Shown: in pieces, positions 51,099 to 59,923 of the stretch | Layout of the letters: each line of letters opens with the position of its first letter | How positions within the stretch are numbered: the first letter of the stretch is position 1 | DNA from: CAWJFJ01 sp963800065 | GTDB lineage: Bacteria; Actinomycetota; Acidimicrobiia; Acidimicrobiales; UBA8190 | Direction of reading: 5' to 3' | Assembly: GCA_963800065.1 (NCBI GenBank) | Contig: CAWCZO010000011.1 | Span: 434,001 to 498,000, forward strand | DNA length: 64,000 nt | Position numbers and translations under genes: made by a program | Notes under the pieces: model-generated | What the model was told of the DNA's origin: nothing | The model's input: the letters and a program-made list of their open reading frames with translations, nothing else | Database searches by the model: none

Positions 51099-51916
51099 GA
51101 TGGACTCCCGGTGTCGGTCCAGAGCATGTCGGTGTAGGTGTCGGTCCCGGGGATGGTGGGGATGAAGGGCAGGGCGGCCACGATCCGGCCCCGGCCCGAG
51201 GACTCGACGGCCGTCCGGTGGGCGGTGATGACGGACTCCCACGCCTGGGACGGATCGGTGTCGAGGAACCAGAGGGTCATCTGGCGGCGGTCGTCGGCTT
51301 CGGTGCGCGGGACGTCCCCGGGTGCGTCCATGAGCAGGGGGAGCGGGTCGGCGGCGATCACCAGGCGCGCCGCCGTCCCCGGAAGAAGCGCCGGCAGGTG
51401 CTCCCGGCGCTGCCAGTCCTCGAAGTCGTCCGCCGGGAGGTCGTCGGCCCGCTCGGTGAACACCGCCACCAGGCCGGCGCTCGGGTGGTCCAGGGCCAGC
51501 TCGGCGGGGAGCCCGCCGGCGTCGCGTTGGTGCTCCCAGGCGTAGCGGTAGAGCAGGGTGTGGATGTGATCGCGCTCGTTGAACATCCGACCCGCCTTGT
51601 GGAGGGCCATCACCTGGTCGACGGCCCACCGGTTCCAGACGTCGTGGTAGCCGTCGAGCACCCAGTAGACGCCCAGGTATGTCCCGCGATGGGGCTCACC
51701 GGTGACCTCGGAGGAGTCCGGATGGCGCAGGTTCTTCATGGCGGCGGTGGCCACGAACCGCTTCCCGGCGAACTGGTAGGGGCCGATCATGCAGCCGGCG
51801 TAGAAGTGGTCCCGCTCGTACCAGCGGTTGTAGGCCACTTCGTGGCCCCGGTGGGGCTCCACCAGGGTGAAGAGCATCGATCCGAGCTTGATGGGCTCGG
51901 CCCCGGCCACGATCAC
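51095..51916 (-). CDS. EthD-like/dimeric alpha-beta barrel protein
   Basis: A 273-residue protein with two EthD-like halves. The first has LFTLVEPHRGHEVAYNRWYERDHFYAGCM, the (N/E)-x-W-Y-x-x-(D/E)-H-x pattern. The second has VAVFTERADDLPADDFEDWQRREHLPALLPG, with its own W and H. EthD proteins are small ferredoxin-fold dimers of unclear chemistry found with degradative genes. Start GTG 51916 overlaps the stop of a 25-codon ORF (GTGA). Confidence 0.75.
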   Translation of the reverse strand: MIVAGAEPIKLGSMLFTLVEPHRGHEVAYNRWYERDHFYAGCMIGPYQFAGKRFVATAAMKNLRHPDSSEVTGEPHRGTYLGVYWVLDGYHDVWNRWAVDQVMALHKAGRMFNERDHIHTLLYRYAWEHQRDAGGLPAELALDHPSAGLVAVFTERADDLPADDFEDWQRREHLPALLPGTAARLVIAADPLPLLMDAPGDVPRTEADDRRQMTLWFLDTDPSQAWESVITAHRTAVESSGRGRIVAALPFIPTIPGTDTYTDMLWTDTGSPS

Positions 51917-51990
51917 GTGTTGCCGGGGGGTCGGTCCGCCTTCTTGGCGTCCGGGCCCGCCTCGCCGGCGGCATCGGTCTTCTGTGTCAT
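51913..51990 (-). CDS. 25-residue ORF in a coupled operon
   Basis: ATG 51990 overlaps the acyl-CoA ligase stop (ATGA) after AAAGGTGG, and its own TGA overlaps the EthD-like GTG (GTGA). The product starts MTQKTDAAGEAG, then is Lys/Asp/Pro-rich, polar and probably unstructured. Too short to place in a family. The doubly nested overlap is the evidence that it is translated, either as a small protein or purely to carry ribosomes to the next gene. Confidence 0.5.
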   Translation of the reverse strand: MTQKTDAAGEAGPDAKKADRPPGNT

Positions 51991-53561
51991 GGGCCCACCT
52001 TTGCGTTCAGTGCCCGCTTGTCTACCTTGGCCATGGCCGTCAGGGGCAATTGGTCGACGATGACGAGCCGGTCGGGTGCCTTGTAGTCGGCCAGCCGTGA
52101 GGCGCAGAGGACCCGCAGCTCGTCGAGATCGGGTGGCTCCACGCCGGCCGCGGGGACGATGACGGCCGCCCCGATCTCCCCCAGGACGGGATCGGCCACG
52201 CCCACCACGGCCACCTCGGCGACGCCGGGATGACCGCCCAGGACGGCCTCCACCTCGGCCGGGTAGACGTTGTAGCCACCCCGGATGTACATCTCCGCCA
52301 CCCGGCCCACCAGCCGGAGGTTGCCGTCGTCGCCCACCCAGCCGAGGTCGCCGGTGGTGATCCATCCGGCCTCGTCGCGGACCTCGGCGGTGGCGGCGGC
52401 GTCGATGAGCTCACCGGCCCCGAGGTTCCCGACGTAGCCGCGCATGACCGCCCCCGACCGCAGCCGCACCCGACCGACGTCGCCCGTGGACAGCGCCCGG
52501 CCCTCCTCGTCCACCAGCTCGAGCTCGACGCCCGGCACCGGGCGACCCACGGTGGTGGCGACCACGTCGTCGGGGTCACCGGGCCGGGTACCGGTTCCGA
52601 GCGACGTCTCGGTGGAGGTGTAACGGACCACCACCGGACAGCCCAACCGCTCCCGCATGGCCCGGACCAGCTCGGGCGGGACCCGGGAGGCGCCGGTCCC
52701 GGCGATGCGCAGAGACGAGACGTCGGCCTTCTCCAGATCGGGATGGGCCAGCATCAGTGCCCACTGGGTGGGGACGCCCTGCCCGACGGTGACGCGTTCG
52801 CCGGCGAGAAGAGCGATGGCGGTGGCGGCCGACCACGGCTGGGGCGTGATCACGGTGGTGACGCCGTGGGCGATCTCGTCCCACGGACGGGTCATGTAGC
52901 CGACATGGGCGAAGGGCAACGGAGAGAGCCGGCGGTCGCCCGGATGCGACAGGACGTCGGTGCCGGCGGCCACGGCGGCCAGGTTGCGATGGTCGAAGAC
53001 GGCCCCTTTGGGAACCCCGGTGGAGCCGCTCGTCCACACCACGGTGACCGGATCCCCGGCGTCGAGGGTGGGCAGGCGGGGGGCGCTTGCTTCGGCGGCG
53101 TCGGCCAGATCCGAGCGCGCCACGATCCGCCCGGCGCCGGGCGGGACGGCGGAGCCGGCCACCAGGTCGGTGTCGACGACGGTCACCGCCGGACAGGTCC
53201 GGGACGTGATCGATGCCTGCTCGTCGGCTCCCAGGCGGAGGTTCACGCCCGTCGTGACGGCCCCGAGGCGCGCCGCCGCCTGGTAGCAGACGGCGTAGTC
53301 GATCGACGACGGGAGCAGGAGGCAGACGACATCGCCCTTGGTCACCCCCCGGGCCGCCAGGAGGCCGGCCACCCCGTCGGCCACCGCGTCCCACTGGGCG
53401 AAGGTCAGGCGCCGCCGGCCGTCGGCCCCGGCCGGCACCACGCTCACCGACCCGGGCTCGGCTACCTCGACATAGGCTTCGAGCTGGGCATTCTCGACCG
53501 CGGCCGTCCGGAGGACATCGACCACGGTGGACGGCCCCCCGCCGATCTGACGCACCGTCAT
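51987..53561 (-). CDS. acyl-CoA synthetase (AMP-forming)
   Basis: A 524-residue ANL ligase. VVWTSGSTGVPKGAVF is the P-loop, RYTSTET the A5 region, WITTGDLGWVGDDGNL A7, GRVAEMYIRGGYNVYPAEVE A8, and the catalytic Lys is in LTAMAKVDKRAL. It activates an unknown carboxylate; the GGYNVYPAE form is seen in medium/long and aromatic acid ligases. The start ATG 53561 has no clear ribosome binding site. It leads the coupled operon with small ORF, EthD-like, SDR and GNAT genes. Confidence 0.87.
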   Translation of the reverse strand: MTVRQIGGGPSTVVDVLRTAAVENAQLEAYVEVAEPGSVSVVPAGADGRRRLTFAQWDAVADGVAGLLAARGVTKGDVVCLLLPSSIDYAVCYQAAARLGAVTTGVNLRLGADEQASITSRTCPAVTVVDTDLVAGSAVPPGAGRIVARSDLADAAEASAPRLPTLDAGDPVTVVWTSGSTGVPKGAVFDHRNLAAVAAGTDVLSHPGDRRLSPLPFAHVGYMTRPWDEIAHGVTTVITPQPWSAATAIALLAGERVTVGQGVPTQWALMLAHPDLEKADVSSLRIAGTGASRVPPELVRAMRERLGCPVVVRYTSTETSLGTGTRPGDPDDVVATTVGRPVPGVELELVDEEGRALSTGDVGRVRLRSGAVMRGYVGNLGAGELIDAAATAEVRDEAGWITTGDLGWVGDDGNLRLVGRVAEMYIRGGYNVYPAEVEAVLGGHPGVAEVAVVGVADPVLGEIGAAVIVPAAGVEPPDLDELRVLCASRLADYKAPDRLVIVDQLPLTAMAKVDKRALNAKVGP

Positions 53562-53613
53562 AAGAGGGTCGATGGTAACAGGGGCGTCCGGAGAGAGCGC
53601 CGGGCGAGGTCGC

Positions 53614-54015
53614 TCAGGCGCCGCTCATGTCCACGCCGGCGGCCAGGAGCTGGCGCTCGAGATCGGCCCAGTCGTAGTAGTCACGCCAGGCCCTGATCCG
53701 ACCGTCGGAGCCGAATTCGAACACCCCCGCCACGTAGACCGTCATGGGGGTGTCGTTCAGCGAGAAGTGGTCGACACGCTCGGTGAAGACGGTGTCGCCG
53801 ACGACGGCCAGATTGCGGAACTCGAAGGAGAACTCGGATCCGAACGAGGTCTGCATCTCGAAGACGGCCCCGATGGCCTCGTGGCCCACCGCCGCCGGAC
53901 GGTTGGCCTCGCTCCAGGAACCGTCATCGGCGAAGAACTCGGTCAGGCGTACGGGATCCCTCTCCACCCAGATGTCGAAGAAGGAACGGATGGTGGCTTC
54001 GTGGTCCGTCGACAT
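53614..54015 (-). CDS. SnoaL-like/limonene-epoxide-hydrolase-fold protein
   Basis: 133 residues with the SnoaL/NTF2-like cone fold: IRSFFDIWVERDPVRLTEFFADDGSW, HEAIGAVFEMQTSFG, VGDTVFTERVDHFSL, GVFEFGSDGRIRAWRDYYDWADLERQL. The R-x-W-R-D-Y-Y-D block matches the limonene-1,2-epoxide hydrolase subgroup, which uses Asp-Arg-Asp residues. Substrate unknown. The gene precedes the acyl-CoA ligase by 52 bp on the same strand, so it may be in the same operon. Confidence 0.83.
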   Translation of the reverse strand: MSTDHEATIRSFFDIWVERDPVRLTEFFADDGSWSEANRPAAVGHEAIGAVFEMQTSFGSEFSFEFRNLAVVGDTVFTERVDHFSLNDTPMTVYVAGVFEFGSDGRIRAWRDYYDWADLERQLLAAGVDMSGA

Positions 54016-54072
54016 GGGCTGTCCTTTCGCTGCGGCCGGGCACCCCGGCCGCGGGCCGGTCATGATGATGGC

Positions 54073-54678
54073 ATGACCGACATCGTGGTCCGTCATCTCG
54101 AACCGGACGAGCATCAGGCGGCGGCGGCCGTGGCGGCTCGGGCCCTTCTCGACGCACCCACGATGCTGGCCGTCCACGGCGACGACCCCATGGACCGGCT
54201 GGCTCTTCCTTACGCCGAGTTCTCGATGCTCTTCAAGTTCCTCCCCACGCCGCAGCTCGGAGCGTTCTGCGGCGCCTGTCTGATCGCCGTGGCCGCCGTC
54301 TCGCCACCGGGCGGATGCATCGGTTCCTTCTTCGCCGCCAAGGCGGCCGACGTCCTGGACCGACCGACGCCGGGACTGGGCGATCCCTCGCGCGTGCAGG
54401 TCTTCTGGGCCCACTGGGCCACCCACGACCTCGCTGACGAGCATTGGCATGTCGGCCCGGTCGGGGTGGAGCCCGGATTCCAGGACCGGGGCATCGGGGG
54501 GACCATCATGCGTGAGATCTGTACGACGTTCGACAACGAGAAACGCATCGGATGGCTCGAGACCGACAAGGAGCGCAACGTCCGCTTCTACACCGGACTC
54601 GGCTTCGAGGTGGTCGAGACCACGACCATTCTCGGTGTTCCCACCTGGTTCATGCGGCGAGATCCGGCGGGCCCCTGA
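54073..54678 (+). CDS. GNAT N-acetyltransferase
   Basis: 201 residues with motif A HVGPVGVEPGFQDRGIGGTIMREICTTFD (P.FQ.RGIG) and motif B LETDKERNVRFYTGLGFEVVE. TWFMRR near the C-terminus is common in this group. The N-terminal half is helical (AVAARALLDAPTMLAVHG). ATG 54073 gives the family length. The IS30 element begins 16 bp after its stop and does not interrupt it. Confidence 0.82.
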   Translation: MTDIVVRHLEPDEHQAAAAVAARALLDAPTMLAVHGDDPMDRLALPYAEFSMLFKFLPTPQLGAFCGACLIAVAAVSPPGGCIGSFFAAKAADVLDRPTPGLGDPSRVQVFWAHWATHDLADEHWHVGPVGVEPGFQDRGIGGTIMREICTTFDNEKRIGWLETDKERNVRFYTGLGFEVVETTTILGVPTWFMRRDPAGP

Positions 54679-54693
54679 GGACATTCACTGAGT

Positions 54694-54714
54694 TCAATCG
54701 ATCGTCGCAACACC
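54694..54714 (+). repeat. IS30 left inverted repeat
   Basis: TCAATCGATCGTCGCAACACC, matching the reverse complement of 56114-56134 at about 18 of 21 positions. It contains the stop codon of the transposase. Confidence 0.8.
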
Positions 54715-56094
54715 GGCTTTCTGGAGCAAATGTACATGCTCGTCGAAGGCTTCGGCCGGTGTCTTCCAACCAAGAGTCTTCCGGGGTCGGCTGTTGAGCA
54801 TTTCTGCAACTGCGTCAATCTCTTCAGCGTTCCAGCGCGAGAGGTCAGTGCCTTTGGGGAAGTATTGACGGAGGAGTCCGTTGGTGTTCTCGTTGCTGCC
54901 GCGTTGCCAAGGACTGCGTGGGTCGGCGAAGTAGACCGGGATGCCGGTCTCAACTTTGAACGCTGCATGTTGAGAGAGCTCCTTGCCTCTGTCCCAAGTC
55001 AGGGATCGGCGGAGCTGCTCTGGGAGGGTGGTCATCTTGGCGGAGAGAGCGTCTTTCATCGTGACCGCTCCGTAACCGGCGAGTGCCGGTCCGTTCTTGA
55101 CGGTGTGCTTGTGCCGATAGCCCTCTTCTCGAGGCAGATGGATCAGCATGGCGAACCTCGTGGTCCGTTCGACCACCGTGCCGATGGCCGAGCGCTCCAG
55201 TCCGATGATGAGGTCTCCCTCCCAGTGCCCGGGGACGGCACGATCGTCTGCCTCGGCGGGTCGCTCACTGATCATCACCTCAGGGGTGACGTGGCCCCAG
55301 GCCTTCTGCTGTGACCGGGAGCGGGGCACTCGCAAGGCCCGACCGGTCCGCAAGCAAGCCACTAGCTCCCGTTTGAGGGCCCCTCGGCCTTGGACGTAGA
55401 GCGCCTGGTAGATCGCCTCGGGGCTGACCCGCATGGACTCATCATCGGGGAAATCGACCTTCAGCCGCTTGGAGATCTGTTCGGGACTCCAGCCCTTCAC
55501 CCAGCGGCGATCGGCCCGATGGGGCTTGCCCTTCCCGTTCCACTTTGGACCAGGCGGGCCGACGAGGCGGCCATCGGCTGTTCTCTTCACGCCGGACAAT
55601 CGCTCCTGGACGTAGTCGCGCAGGGACTCGTTGGTAACCATCTTGGCCACCTTGGGTCTGCGTGCACGGCGCTCGGCATGCCACTGAGCCGTTGAGGCCT
55701 TGTACTCGAGACGAAAGGTGCGAGTCGAGGCATTGCGGCGGAGCTCTCTCGAAATCGTCGAGGGGCTTCGGTTCAACCGCCGCGCGATCTCTCGCACACC
55801 GAGCTTCTGTGCACGCCAGATGGCGATGTCCTCACGCTCCGAGAACGACAAGTAGCGGCCCGTCACTGTCTGGGGAAGGCAGGGATTCACACCGCCAGCG
55901 TGACGGAACCACCGGTAGGCCACGGGGGATGAGACGCCCGCCTCCACGCCCGCGTCGTCGGTCTTCAGGCCGCGAGCGATCGCCGCCCAGAACCTGACCC
56001 GGTCTTGACGCCAGGCGATCGTTGGCCGTCCCGGTGACGGGATCTGCCCTCGATAGAGCTGGGCTGCCCGCTGACGCTCTCGCATTGTCGCCAT
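54694..56094 (-). CDS. IS30-family transposase
   Basis: 466 residues. An N-terminal HTH (FSEREDIAIWRAQKLGVREIARRLNRSPSTISRELRRNAS) binds the ends. The catalytic DDE domain has D in GHWEGDLIIGLERSAIGT, D in LTWDRGKELSQHAAF and E in RGSNENTNGLLRQYFPKGTDL. The N-E-N-T-N-G-L-L signature is diagnostic of IS30. The extra N-terminal segment with GLKTDDAGVEAGVSSPVAYRWF places it in the long-form group. Reading frame intact, so the element may be active. Confidence 0.92.
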   Translation of the reverse strand: MATMRERQRAAQLYRGQIPSPGRPTIAWRQDRVRFWAAIARGLKTDDAGVEAGVSSPVAYRWFRHAGGVNPCLPQTVTGRYLSFSEREDIAIWRAQKLGVREIARRLNRSPSTISRELRRNASTRTFRLEYKASTAQWHAERRARRPKVAKMVTNESLRDYVQERLSGVKRTADGRLVGPPGPKWNGKGKPHRADRRWVKGWSPEQISKRLKVDFPDDESMRVSPEAIYQALYVQGRGALKRELVACLRTGRALRVPRSRSQQKAWGHVTPEVMISERPAEADDRAVPGHWEGDLIIGLERSAIGTVVERTTRFAMLIHLPREEGYRHKHTVKNGPALAGYGAVTMKDALSAKMTTLPEQLRRSLTWDRGKELSQHAAFKVETGIPVYFADPRSPWQRGSNENTNGLLRQYFPKGTDLSRWNAEEIDAVAEMLNSRPRKTLGWKTPAEAFDEHVHLLQKAGVATID

Positions 56095-56113
56095 CTGCCA
56101 CCTCCAAAGTCGA

Positions 56114-56134
56114 GGTGTTGCGACGACCAGTTGA
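56114..56134 (-). repeat. IS30 right inverted repeat
   Basis: Read inward, TCAACTGGTCGTCGCAACACC, partner of 54694-54714. Located just before the transposase start, so it probably carries its promoter. Confidence 0.8.
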
Positions 56135-56195
56135 TTTCACCTTCGGTCAGACTGTCCGTGTGGCCGTCCCCGAGGATGCCGGCGTCGTCTCCGTC

Positions 56196-57038
56196 ATGCG
56201 ACAATTCGCCGTCACGGCCGACGATCTACTGGGTCACGGCGGCGAAGCCTGGGTCTTCGCGCTCGGCGACGACCGCGTCGTACGGATCCTCCAACCCGGC
56301 GGTCGCATCGAAGACATCGTCCGGCGTCGAGCTCTGGTGGCCGAGTTGGGCCGGGCCGGAGCTCCCTTCGCCTTGCCCGACGTCCTCGAGGTCGGTGAGA
56401 TGGACGGTCGCGCCTTCGCCGTCGAGCGTCGCCTGCCCGGACGGTCCGTCCTCGACGAGCTGAGGTCCTCCGAAGGGCCGGCACGAAAGGACCTCGTCGA
56501 GCGCTACCTGGAGGCGGCGGACGCGCTGGGTGACCTCTCTCTCGAACGGCGCCTGACCTACGGCGACCTCATCGGCGACGGGGCCATCACCACCTCGACG
56601 TGGCGCGCCTATCTGGTCGAGCGGGCGGCCGCCAATCTGGCCCGGTCGACGAGCGACTTCTCGTCCGTCGACGCCGACGCACTGGCCGACGGGCTCCCGG
56701 AGCCGACGGGTCCGTCCTTCGTCCACCTCGATGCCTTCGCCGGCAACGTGTTGACCGACGGGACCCGGATCACCGCCGTCATCGACATCGGCTCGACGAG
56801 TCTGGCCGGCGACCGGCGGCTCGACCCCCTGGCGGCCGCCGTCTACCTGGTGTCACCGGACATCACGGACCCCGTCAGGGATACGGACGTCGACGTGGCC
56901 ATGAGCTGGTTGCGGGCGACCGGGCTCCACCAGTGGTTCGAACCGGCCCGTCGCTGGCTGGCCGCCTTCTGGTCGTCCGCCGTCGACGACGAGAAGCTTC
57001 TGCGATGGTGTCGTCGCGTCCTTCTGGAGAACGGTTGA
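56196..57038 (+). CDS. APH-type phosphotransferase
   Basis: 280 residues in kinase-like fold. DDLLGHGGEAWVFALGDDRVVRIL is the nucleotide-loop region (HGGEAWVF), the catalytic loop is FVHLDAFAGNVLTDG (H-x-D-x4-N) and AVIDIGSTSLAGDRRLDPLAA carries the metal Asp. Substrate unknown. ATG 56196 begins just before the N-lobe; GTG 56160 is possible. The IS30 right end is 61 bp upstream, so the original promoter may be displaced. Confidence 0.8.
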   Translation: MRQFAVTADDLLGHGGEAWVFALGDDRVVRILQPGGRIEDIVRRRALVAELGRAGAPFALPDVLEVGEMDGRAFAVERRLPGRSVLDELRSSEGPARKDLVERYLEAADALGDLSLERRLTYGDLIGDGAITTSTWRAYLVERAAANLARSTSDFSSVDADALADGLPEPTGPSFVHLDAFAGNVLTDGTRITAVIDIGSTSLAGDRRLDPLAAAVYLVSPDITDPVRDTDVDVAMSWLRATGLHQWFEPARRWLAAFWSSAVDDEKLLRWCRRVLLENG

Positions 57039-57078
57039 TCCCTCAACTCGATCTCATCGGGACGGACGGCAGGGCCGC

Positions 57079-59910
57079 CTACGAGAAGGTGAAGGTCCCG
57101 GCTTTTTCGGGAGCCGGCGCCGTCTCGGTGAACGTGCTCGACCAGGCGTTCACGTCACCCACCAGCGCCAGGTCGGTGCCGAAGGCGGTGATCCGGGTGG
57201 TGCCGTCCGAGATGGTCACCGTCCCCGTCCCGTGGGCCCCGCCGCTCTGGGCGTAGGTGCCTGACCCCGAGCCGTTCACGCAGAAGAGCCCGGTGAAGTT
57301 CCCCGTGTGCGAGGTGGCCGACAGGAAGTAGGGGGTGAGCCCGGCCCCGCAGGGGGAGACGAGCTTGATGCTGTAGACCCTGTTCCCCGTGAAATCCCCG
57401 CGATCGGTGGCCATCACCGTAAAGACGAAGGTCTGGCCGATCTGGGACTTGTCGGTCGGAGTCCCCGAGAGGACGCCGGCGTGGAAGGACATACCGGTGG
57501 GAAGAGGACCCAACAAATCGAGAAGGTAGGGACCGACCCCACCGCTGGCCGAGAACGTCACCGGGGTGTAGGGGCTCTCCCAGGTGGCGTTGGCCAGCGG
57601 TGGACTGGGCGACACGGTGATGGTGGGGGCGGACACCGACAGGGTGTAGGCCTGGCTCCCGGTGAAGCCCTCGGAGTCGGTGGCCGCGACGGTGAAGGAG
57701 ACCGGTGTCGTCGTCGGGGCCGTGCCCGACAGCTTCCCGGCGCTGCTCAACGTGAGCCACGAGGGGAGCGGGCCCGAGGTGACGCTGAAGGTGTAGGGAC
57801 CGAGCCCTCCGCTGGCCGAGAGTTGCTGGGTGTAGAGGGACTCGGCCGTGGCCGACGGCAACGACGTGGGCGACAGCGTGATGGTGGGGGCGCTCACCAC
57901 GTAGCCGTTCGTCACCCCTTCGTACTGAAGGAAGTAGTCGGTCGTATCCGACAACGTGGCCCCCGTGCAGGTGGCGCCGACCACCGTGTCGTCACCGACA
58001 CCCAGGGCCGGGGAGATGGTGGTGGACGGCTCCACCTCGGTGCAGGCGAGCGTGCCGACGCCCACCGTCACCCCCGCCGGCGCATTGTTGGTCTCGGTGA
58101 AGACCGGCACGGTGCCGTCGGTCTGCGATCCCGACACCATCACCGTGATGGGGACCGGGACCACGAGCTCGGGCGGGGACGACTGGTTGAACACATCGTC
58201 CCCCCAACACACGACGCCTCCGCCGGATTCCACGGCGCAGCCGTACTCACTTGTGTCAAGGTCTCCGCCACTGCTCACCTGGCTGAAGGTGCCTGAGGGC
58301 GGGCGGTCATTATTGAGCGGGTTGTTCCCCCAGCACGCCAGGGTCCCGTCGGTTGCCACCGCGCAGGCAAAGTCGGGGGCGGCACTCACCTGGGTGAAGG
58401 TGCCCGACGGCGGCGAGGTGGCGCCGGCGATGTCGTTCCCCCAGCACACCAGCTGCCCGTCGGTCTCGAGCGCACAACCGAACTGGTCGCCGGCGCTCAC
58501 CTGGGTAAAGGTGCCTGTCGGCGTTGGGGAATCCAAGAAGGTGTCATCGCCCCAGCACGCCAGGGTCCCGTCGGTTGCCACCGCGCACGGGAAGCCGAAG
58601 CCGGCGCTCACATCGGTGAAAGTGCCCGCCGGCGGGGTGGTCTCTGCGTCGAAGTTGAACCCCCAGCACGCCAGGGTCCCGTCGGTCCGGATCCCGCAGG
58701 CGTATGCGTTGCCGGCGCTCACCTGGGTGAACGTTCCCGACGGTGGAGAGGACTGGCCTTCGGTGTTGACCCCCCAGCACGCCAAGGTCCCGTCTGTTTT
58801 CACCCCGCAGGCGAAGGCACCTCCGGCGCTCACCTGGGTGAAGGTGCCCGATGGCGGGGCGGTTGAGCCGTCGACGTCTAATCCCCAGCACGCCAGGTCC
58901 CCGTCGGTCTCCACCCCGCAGGCGAAGTCGACTCCGGCGCTCACCTGGGCGTGCCCGAAATTGATCAAGGGCGGCGAGGACTCGCCGGCGCCGTTGTCCC
59001 CCCAGCACGTTGCCTCTCCGTCGGTCTCCACCCCACAGGCGAAGTTGTAACCGGCGCTCACCTGAGTGAACGTGTTCGACGGCGGGGAGGACTGGCCGGA
59101 GCCGTTGAACCCCCAACAGGCCACGTCCCCGGACGTCTCCACCCCGCAGGTGAAGTTGTAGCCGGCGCTCACCTGGGAGAAGGTGCCCGACGGCGGGGAG
59201 GACTGGCCCGCGCCGTTGTCCCCCCAGCAGGCCACGTCCCCGGACGTCTCCACCCCGCAGGTGAAGTCGTAGCCGGCACTCACCTGGGAGAAGGTGCCCG
59301 ACGGCGGGGAGGACTGGCCCGCGCCGTTGTCCCCCCAGCAGGCCACGTCCCCGGACGTCTCCACCCCGCAGGTGAAGGCACCGAACCCGCTCGCGCTGAC
59401 CTGGGAGAAGGTGCCCGACGGCGGGGAGGACTGGCCCGCGCCGTTGTTCCCCCAGCAGGCCACGTCCCCGGACGTCTCCACCCCGCAGGCCCAGTTGTAG
59501 CCGGCACTCACCTGGGTGAAAGTGCCCGACGGCGGGGAGGACTGGCCTGAGCCGTTGAAGCCCCAACAGGCCACGTCCCCGGACGTCTCCACCCCGCAGG
59601 CGAAGTTGTAGCCGGCACTCACCTGGGTGAAAGTGCCCGACGGCGGGGAGGACTGGCCTGAGCCGTTGAAGCCCCAACAGGCCACGTCCCCGGACGTCTC
59701 CACCCCGCAGGCGAAGTTGTAGCCGGCGCTGATCGACGCCACCCCGGGGGCGGCCGGTTCGGCCGTGAGGGGGGATGTCGCCGCCGACGGCGCCGCTCCG
59801 GCGGTGGCCCCGGTGGTGCCGGCCACCACCAGGACACCGAGGACGAGGGTGGCCACGGCCAGCAACCGGAAGCGTCGGCTCGACGTCCTCGGGTCGGCGG
59901 TGCTGGTCAT
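57079..59910 (-). CDS. large secreted RCC1-like repeat protein with Ig-like modules
   Basis: 943 residues. A signal peptide (about 1-40) is followed by 14 RCC1-like repeats of about 37 residues (60-580), each VSAG-x3-CGV-x-T-G-x-CWG-x-SPPSGTF with two Cys per repeat, probably a disulfide-stabilised beta-propeller. A linker leads to two Ig/He_PIG-type modules (about 690-790 and 790-880, with PYTFSVTSGPLP, KLSGTAP and VLSGTPTD) and a C-terminal beta domain. The first six repeats are nearly identical, so they spread recently. Likely a surface or adhesion protein; substrate unknown. Confidence 0.83.
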   Translation of the reverse strand: MTSTADPRTSSRRFRLLAVATLVLGVLVVAGTTGATAGAAPSAATSPLTAEPAAPGVASISAGYNFACGVETSGDVACWGFNGSGQSSPPSGTFTQVSAGYNFACGVETSGDVACWGFNGSGQSSPPSGTFTQVSAGYNWACGVETSGDVACWGNNGAGQSSPPSGTFSQVSASGFGAFTCGVETSGDVACWGDNGAGQSSPPSGTFSQVSAGYDFTCGVETSGDVACWGDNGAGQSSPPSGTFSQVSAGYNFTCGVETSGDVACWGFNGSGQSSPPSNTFTQVSAGYNFACGVETDGEATCWGDNGAGESSPPLINFGHAQVSAGVDFACGVETDGDLACWGLDVDGSTAPPSGTFTQVSAGGAFACGVKTDGTLACWGVNTEGQSSPPSGTFTQVSAGNAYACGIRTDGTLACWGFNFDAETTPPAGTFTDVSAGFGFPCAVATDGTLACWGDDTFLDSPTPTGTFTQVSAGDQFGCALETDGQLVCWGNDIAGATSPPSGTFTQVSAAPDFACAVATDGTLACWGNNPLNNDRPPSGTFSQVSSGGDLDTSEYGCAVESGGGVVCWGDDVFNQSSPPELVVPVPITVMVSGSQTDGTVPVFTETNNAPAGVTVGVGTLACTEVEPSTTISPALGVGDDTVVGATCTGATLSDTTDYFLQYEGVTNGYVVSAPTITLSPTSLPSATAESLYTQQLSASGGLGPYTFSVTSGPLPSWLTLSSAGKLSGTAPTTTPVSFTVAATDSEGFTGSQAYTLSVSAPTITVSPSPPLANATWESPYTPVTFSASGGVGPYLLDLLGPLPTGMSFHAGVLSGTPTDKSQIGQTFVFTVMATDRGDFTGNRVYSIKLVSPCGAGLTPYFLSATSHTGNFTGLFCVNGSGSGTYAQSGGAHGTGTVTISDGTTRITAFGTDLALVGDVNAWSSTFTETAPAPEKAGTFTFS
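58161..59733 (-). repeat. 111-bp tandem coding repeats (RCC1-like)
   Basis: 14 consecutive in-frame units inside the large secreted protein gene. The units nearest the N-terminus (about 59070-59733) are almost identical at DNA level, while those toward 58161 diverge. The gradient suggests recent amplification at the N-terminal side by slippage or unequal crossover, which could change copy number between strains. Confidence 0.85.
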
Positions 59911-59923
59911 GGTCTCTCCTGGC

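Larger units (their letters stand above)
54694..56134. mobile_element. IS30-family insertion sequence
   Basis: About 1.44 kb bounded by 21-bp imperfect inverted repeats with a single transposase gene filling the inside. It is intact by eye. The ends lie between the GNAT gene (stop 54678) and the phosphotransferase start (56196). A target duplication could not be fixed: a short T-rich pair at both ends is consistent with the family's 2-3 bp but not decisive. Confidence 0.85.

Noticed and set aside
54694..56134. IS30 element as the cause of a broken host gene
   Set aside because: The flanking GNAT and phosphotransferase genes both appear complete, so the insertion seems intergenic.
58951..59550. 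A 199-codon rightward open frame across the RCC1-like repeats
   Set aside because: It is an antisense shadow of the repeat array; periodic Gly/Arg/Val composition and no start signal.
58161..59733. Regular repeats that could suggest a CRISPR array
   Set aside because: Units are contiguous, in frame and coding for a repeat protein; there are no unique spacers.
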